Shown here: piece by piece, positions 60,811-64,000 of the stretch
Position numbering within the stretch: the stretch's first letter is position 1
How the letters are laid out: each line of letters begins with the position of its first letter
The notes under the pieces: model-generated
The model's database searches: none
What the model saw: the letters and a program-made list of their open reading frames with translations, nothing else
What the model was told of the DNA's origin: nothing
Position numbers and translations under genes: made by a program
From: Streptomyces sp. HPF1205
GTDB lineage: Bacteria; Actinomycetota; Actinomycetes; Streptomycetales; Streptomycetaceae
DNA: 64,000 bases
Assembly (NCBI RefSeq): GCF_020400825.1
Contig: NZ_JAINVH010000002.1
Coordinates: forward strand, 186,001-250,000
Direction: 5' to 3'

Positions 60811-61326
60811 CTACTTCCGCAGCTCGATGACCGTCTTGCCGATCCGGATCGGCGCTCCCAGCGGGACCGGTGTGGGCGTGGTCAGCCGGTTCCGGTCCAG
60901 ATAGGTGCCGTTCGTGGATCCCAGGTCCTCGACGATCCACTGGCCGTCGCGGTCCGGGTAGATCCTGGCATGCCTGCTGGACGCGTAGTCGTCGTCGAGC
61001 ACAATCGTCGAGTCGTGCGCCCGGCCCAGGGTGATCGTCTGCCCCTGGAGCGCCACCGTGGTGCCCGCGAGGGAGCCCTCGGCGACCACCAGTTTGGTGG
61101 GCGCGCCGCGCCGCTGGCGGTTGTTCTGCGGCTGGTGACGGGGGGCGGGACGGTCCTGCTGGCGCTGCTGCGGGGGCCGGGACCGGTCGTCCCCGCGGCG
61201 CACGGCCCGCTGGGTGACCCGGGTCCCGAACAGGTCGCTGCGGATGACCTGCACCGCGACGATGACGAAAAGCCACAGCACGGCGAGAAAACCCAACCGC
61301 ATGACCGTGAGGGTCAGCTCTGACAT
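60811..61326 (-). CDS. fhaB: FHA-domain protein FhaB
   Basis: A 171-residue protein with an N-terminal membrane helix (SELTLTVMRLGFLAVLWLFVIVAVQVI), a basic Gln/Arg-rich linker and a C-terminal FHA domain (about 85-170: ITLGRAHDSTIVLDDDYASSRHARI, DLGSTNGTYLDRNRL). FHA domains bind phosphothreonine; the mycobacterial homologue FipA/FhaB links PknB to division. ATG at 61326. It lies 10 bp after fhaA and 87 bp before pstP. Confidence 0.95.
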   Translation of the reverse strand: MSELTLTVMRLGFLAVLWLFVIVAVQVIRSDLFGTRVTQRAVRRGDDRSRPPQQRQQDRPAPRHQPQNNRQRRGAPTKLVVAEGSLAGTTVALQGQTITLGRAHDSTIVLDDDYASSRHARIYPDRDGQWIVEDLGSTNGTYLDRNRLTTPTPVPLGAPIRIGKTVIELRK

Positions 61327-61336
61327 TGCCCCCGCA

Positions 61337-62257
61337 TCACCCTTCGGCTTGCCGGTAAACGATGGTCGTGCTCCCCACGACGATGCGGGAGCCGTCGCGG
61401 AGCGTAGCGCGCTGGGTGTGCTGTCCGTCCACCACGATGCCGTTGGTGGACCCGAGGTCCTGGACGACGGAGGGTGTGCCGACCCGGATCTCGCAGTGCC
61501 GGCGGGACACTCCGGGGTCGTCCACGCGGACGTCCGCCTCGGTGGAACGGCCCAGGACCATGGTCGGACGGGAGATCTGGTGGCGGGTGCCGTTGATCTC
61601 GATCCAGCGGCGGGTGGCCGCGGCGGGGGAGCCGGCGGGGACGCCGGTGCCGGGCAGGCGGGTGACGGGAGCCGGACCGCGCATCGGCCCGCCACCGGGG
61701 CCGCCGGGGCCGCCGCCGGGGATTCCCGGCGGGGGAGCGGCCGGCATCGGCGGGAGGCCCGCCGGGCGCTGCGGGTAGCCCGGCTGCGGCTGCGGCTGCT
61801 GGTAGCCGGGACGCTGGGACGGCTGGGCGTAACCGCCGGGCTGCGGCTGCTGGTACGAGGCCGGCTGCTGGTGCTGCGACTCGCTCGCGGCCAGGGTTCG
61901 GCTGCGGATCCGGTACAGCCCGGTGTCCAGGTCGTCGGCCCGCTCCAGGTGGACCTTGACGGCGCCCATGAAGGTGTAGCGCTGCTGGCTCGCGTACTCC
62001 CCGACCATCGAGGCCAGTTCGTCCCCGAGCTGCACCGAGTACGGGCTGAGCCGCTCGTAGTCCGGGGCGCTCAGCTCCACGATGAAGTCGTTGGGCACCA
62101 CGGTGCGGTCGCGATTCCAGATCGTGGCGTTGTTGTCGCACTCGCGCTGCAGGGCGCCGGCGATCTCCACGGGCTGGACCTCGCTCTTGAACACCTTGGC
62201 GAAGGTGCCGTTCACCAGGCCCTCCAGCCGCTGCTCAAAGCGCTTCAGTACACCCAC
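61337..62257 (-). CDS. fhaA: FHA-domain protein FhaA (DUF3662 + FHA)
   Basis: A 306-residue cytoplasmic scaffold. The N-terminal DUF3662 domain starts MGVLKRFEQRLEGLVNGTFAKVFKSEVQPVEIAGAL and runs to about residue 125. A Gln/Pro/Gly/Tyr-rich linker (about 130-215) follows. The FHA domain is C-terminal (VLGRSTEADVRVDDPGVSRRHCEI, DLGSTNGIVVDG). In mycobacteria FhaA binds the phosphorylated MviN pseudokinase; the corresponding pseudokinase gene is at 6782-8875 here. GTG at 62257 with GGGAGGT upstream. It is first in its operon. Confidence 0.96.
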   Translation of the reverse strand: MGVLKRFEQRLEGLVNGTFAKVFKSEVQPVEIAGALQRECDNNATIWNRDRTVVPNDFIVELSAPDYERLSPYSVQLGDELASMVGEYASQQRYTFMGAVKVHLERADDLDTGLYRIRSRTLAASESQHQQPASYQQPQPGGYAQPSQRPGYQQPQPQPGYPQRPAGLPPMPAAPPPGIPGGGPGGPGGGPMRGPAPVTRLPGTGVPAGSPAAATRRWIEINGTRHQISRPTMVLGRSTEADVRVDDPGVSRRHCEIRVGTPSVVQDLGSTNGIVVDGQHTQRATLRDGSRIVVGSTTIVYRQAEG

Positions 62258-62298
62258 CGGGCACCTCCCTCCATGGGGCCTTCCTCCGAGTCGTTTCC

Positions 62299-62324
62299 GG
62301 TACTGCCTACTGGTACTGCTTACT
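62299..62324. repeat. 13-bp tandem repeats in the fhaA upstream region
   Basis: GGTACTGCCTACT and GGTACTGCTTACT are adjacent, starting 42 bp upstream of fhaA. They may be an operator. The rest of the 463-bp gap (62258-62720) shows no gene; a TAATCT hexamer at 62633 could be the tRNA-Leu -10. Confidence 0.55.
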
Positions 62325-62720
62325 GATCGTATCCACGCGCGGGAAAAACCGGTGGTTCCCCGATCCGCCCGGACCGGGCAGTGTCAACCCTCACACGGCA
62401 CCGCACCGCCCGCCTCGCGCCCACTGCGATGGTAGAGGTGGCCCGGGGCACCGGTCCCCGGTTCACCGGTCACCGGCCGGTTCCCGCGCCGGCCCCTGCC
62501 CGGCCGCTTCTCCCTTGTCCAGTGTCCCCAGTGTCCCGCACCCCATGCCCCCGCATGCCGCCCCCGGTCACCCTCAGGGCCGCTCCCCGGCCGCCGCTCG
62601 AAACGGATGTGATTCCACTCCGACCGTCGTGCTAATCTTCTGCATGTCGGGAGGCGCTCCCAGACCCCAGCAGGACCAACAAGTCCCCAGGGGTGCGAGT
62701 ATCCGAACGGCGACACCCAT

Positions 62721-62804
62721 GCGCGGGTGGCGGAATAGGCAGACGCGCTGGATTCAGGTTCCAGTGCCCGAAAGGGCGTGGGGGTTCAACTCCCCCCTCG
62801 CGCA
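62721..62804 (+). tRNA. tRNA-Leu (anticodon CAG)
   Basis: An 84-nt type II tRNA with a long variable arm. Acceptor GCGCGGG pairs with CTCGCGC (one G-U), anticodon stem CTGGA/TCCAG with loop TTCAGGT (anticodon CAG), variable stem GCCC-GAAA-GGGC, T-loop GGTTCAACTCC, discriminator A. CCA is not encoded. Confidence 0.95.
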
Positions 62805-62810
62805 CACCAC

Positions 62811-62858
62811 AGCGGGTCCCCGTTGGTGAGAGAAATCACCGGCGGGGATTCGCTTTTT
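62811..62858 (+). terminator. Rho-independent terminator after tRNA-Leu
   Basis: A 19-bp stem with a few wobbles or mismatches (62811-62829 with 62836-62854), GAGAAA loop and a T5 run directly after. It is the most classical terminator in the window. Confidence 0.9.
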
Positions 62859-62944
62859 GGCGTGCCTTTCCGCTTTCGGGCGGCGGTCGGCGGGACGGAT
62901 CGGGCGGCCGGTTGCCGCCCGGACGGCGATCAGCCGACTCCCCG

Positions 62945-63541
62945 TCACGTCAGCGGCGCCGTCGGCACGGTGCCGGCCGTGCCGGCCGTGGCGGGCGCGG
63001 CCGCGCGGGCGCGGACCCGGTCGGTGTACCGGGCGGTGAACGCGGCGGGCAGGACGAAGCCCGCTATCTGGACGGGGATGGACACCGCGCTGCCGGCGTG
63101 GGTGGCCGAGACGGCGGTGAGCGCTCCGGCGGTGGCGGTGAAGCCCACCGCCCAGGCGGTGCTGAGTACGACGTTGACCCGCAGGAACACCGGGTTCCGC
63201 CATATCTCCCGAGGGGTTTGACGGCGGGCTGCGCCGAGGGTGAAGGGCCGCTTGGCGGCGATGGTGGTCCAGGCGACGGCGGCGAGCCAGGCCATGGACA
63301 GCGCGCCCGTGTAGTGCCGCAGCCCGCTGTCGGCGGCGCAGAAGGCCAGGGCGGTCAGCGCGGTGAAGAACAGCACACCGGCGCCCTCCAGGATCAGCTC
63401 GTCCGCGGCCGCTCCGACCTTGCGGGACCGGCCGACGACCCACAGGGCGAGCACCAGCCCGGCCAGTGCCCCCCACTGCCGGCCGACCGCGGACACCGCG
63501 GCGAACGCGATCCACGGCAAGAACCCGCGCAGGTAGTTCAT
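62945..63541 (-). CDS. Integral membrane protein of unknown function
   Basis: A 198-residue protein with about five or six helices, starting MNYLRGFLPWIAFAAVSAVGRQWG. Loops carry GRSRKVGAAADELIL and PFTLGAARRQTPREIWRNPVF. No catalytic motif is seen; it resembles small intracellular-septation-like or DUF3159-like membrane proteins, without certainty. ATG at 63541 follows GGGGGGAAA. It is divergent from the padR gene, and the 23-bp direct repeats between them suggest PadR control. Confidence 0.78.
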   Translation of the reverse strand: MNYLRGFLPWIAFAAVSAVGRQWGALAGLVLALWVVGRSRKVGAAADELILEGAGVLFFTALTALAFCAADSGLRHYTGALSMAWLAAVAWTTIAAKRPFTLGAARRQTPREIWRNPVFLRVNVVLSTAWAVGFTATAGALTAVSATHAGSAVSIPVQIAGFVLPAAFTARYTDRVRARAAAPATAGTAGTVPTAPLT

Positions 63542-63607
63542 GTTTCCCCCCGTCCCGCGGCCGGTGGAGCTTTCGCGCCGCGTGCCTTCCATCTTCCTTC
63601 CGATTCC

Positions 63608-63659
63608 GACCTGTCAAACATAGAAGGTCCATGCTTGACCTGTCAAGACTGGAAGGTAA
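63608..63659. promoter_or_regulatory. Candidate PadR operator: two 23-bp imperfect direct repeats
   Basis: GACCTGTCAA followed by GAAGGT occurs at 63608-63630 and 63637-63659, 29 bp apart, in the 127-bp divergent region. A TTGACC (63635) and TAAACT (63657) pair with a 16-nt spacer overlaps the second repeat and would place the padR start site near its ATG. Repression by PadR is inferred. Confidence 0.6.
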
Positions 63660-63668
63660 ACTGGGGGC

Positions 63669-64000
63669 ATGAGTCTTCGACACGCGGTGCTGGGCCTGCT
63701 CGCCGAACGCCAGGCCAGCGGCTACGACCTGATGAAGCTGTTCGAGACGTCGCTCGCCAACGTCTGGCCCGCCACGCAGAGCCAGGTCTACGGCGAGCTG
63801 GGCAAGCTGGCCGCCTCCGGTCTGGTGACGGTGGCCTCGGAAGGCCCCCGGGGGCGCAAGGAATACGCCATAACCGACGACGGCTTGGCCGAGCTGCGGC
63901 ACTGGCTCACCGAGACCGAGCCCGACCGGGTGCGCCGCAGCGAAGTACTCCTGCGCGTCTTCTTCCTCGGCGCCCTCACTCCCCTGGAGGCCACGGCCTA
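63669..64000 (+). CDS. PadR-family transcriptional regulator (partial)
   Basis: The first 110 residues of a PadR-type repressor; the window ends inside the gene. The N-terminal winged helix is clear: LRHAVLGLLAERQASGYDLMKLFETSLANVWPATQSQVYGELGKLAASGLVTV, then RGRKEYAITDDGLAELRHWL. The C-terminal dimerisation helices begin around RRSEVLLRVFFLGAL. ATG at 63669 with GGGGG upstream, or near-leaderless if the predicted promoter is right. It is divergent from the membrane protein, its likely target. Confidence 0.93.
   Translation, partial: MSLRHAVLGLLAERQASGYDLMKLFETSLANVWPATQSQVYGELGKLAASGLVTVASEGPRGRKEYAITDDGLAELRHWLTETEPDRVRRSEVLLRVFFLGALTPLEATA

Overview
The window is very GC-rich actinobacterial DNA holding the chromosomal replication origin of a Streptomyces or a close relative (Kitasatospora or Streptacidiphilus are possible). 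The evidence is the gene order rpmH-dnaA-oriC-dnaN-gnd-recF-DUF721-gyrB-gyrA, many TTGTCCACA-type DnaA boxes, ten ParB sites of the GTTYCACGTGRAAC type, a DnaA with a very long linker domain, class E sortases, CrgA, DUF5324, frequent GTG starts and 4-nt stop/start overlaps.

Layout, left to right. 1-12,716: the end of a membrane protein, cca, then a rightward run DUF6049 / murJ / pseudokinase / sigM / anti-sigma / trxB / trxA, closed by a perfect palindrome that contains a parS site. 12,099-18,848: a leftward block of GNAT protein, parB, parA, rsmG, jag, yidC, yidD, rnpA and rpmH. 18,849-22,100: divergent rpmH/dnaA promoter region with DnaA boxes, dnaA, and oriC with about 19 DnaA-box-like sites and a candidate DnaA-trio unwinding element. 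22,101-32,111: dnaN, a gnd-like gene, recF, DUF721, gyrB, gyrA and a DUF3566 protein, all rightward. 32,185-37,559: tRNA-Ile, a DLW-39 micro-gene, a secreted protein, a tail-anchored Ser/Thr kinase with an XRE regulator, tRNA-Ala and a hypothetical gene.

37,854-46,121 looks accessory: a CMD-like protein, a methyltransferase, a methionyl-tRNA synthetase paralogue with an altered HIGH motif, a large SARP/BTAD-ATPase regulator and a DHA2-type MFS exporter. 46,267-53,802 returns to core genes: DUF5324, cyclophilin, rhomboid protease, crgA, DUF881, a small membrane protein, a PabA/TrpG amidotransferase and two class E sortases. The rhomboid-crgA intergenic region carries a DnaA-box cluster with five boxes at exact 12-bp spacing. 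53,952-62,257 is the leftward growth and division signalling operon fhaA-fhaB-pstP-ftsW/rodA-pbpA-pknB. The window ends with tRNA-Leu, a membrane protein and a divergent PadR regulator.

Functional themes. Replication initiation (DnaA, oriC, DnaN, gyrase, extra DnaA boxes) and segregation (ParA, ParB, parS) share one region with envelope building (YidC, MurJ, FtsW, PbpA, sortases) and its phospho-signalling (PknB, PstP, FhaA, FhaB, and a MurJ-linked pseudokinase that in mycobacteria is fused to MviN). parS sites are concentrated on the left of oriC, and all six that lie inside genes are read in the same codon phase. Functions are inferred by reading translated sequence; no database search was run.
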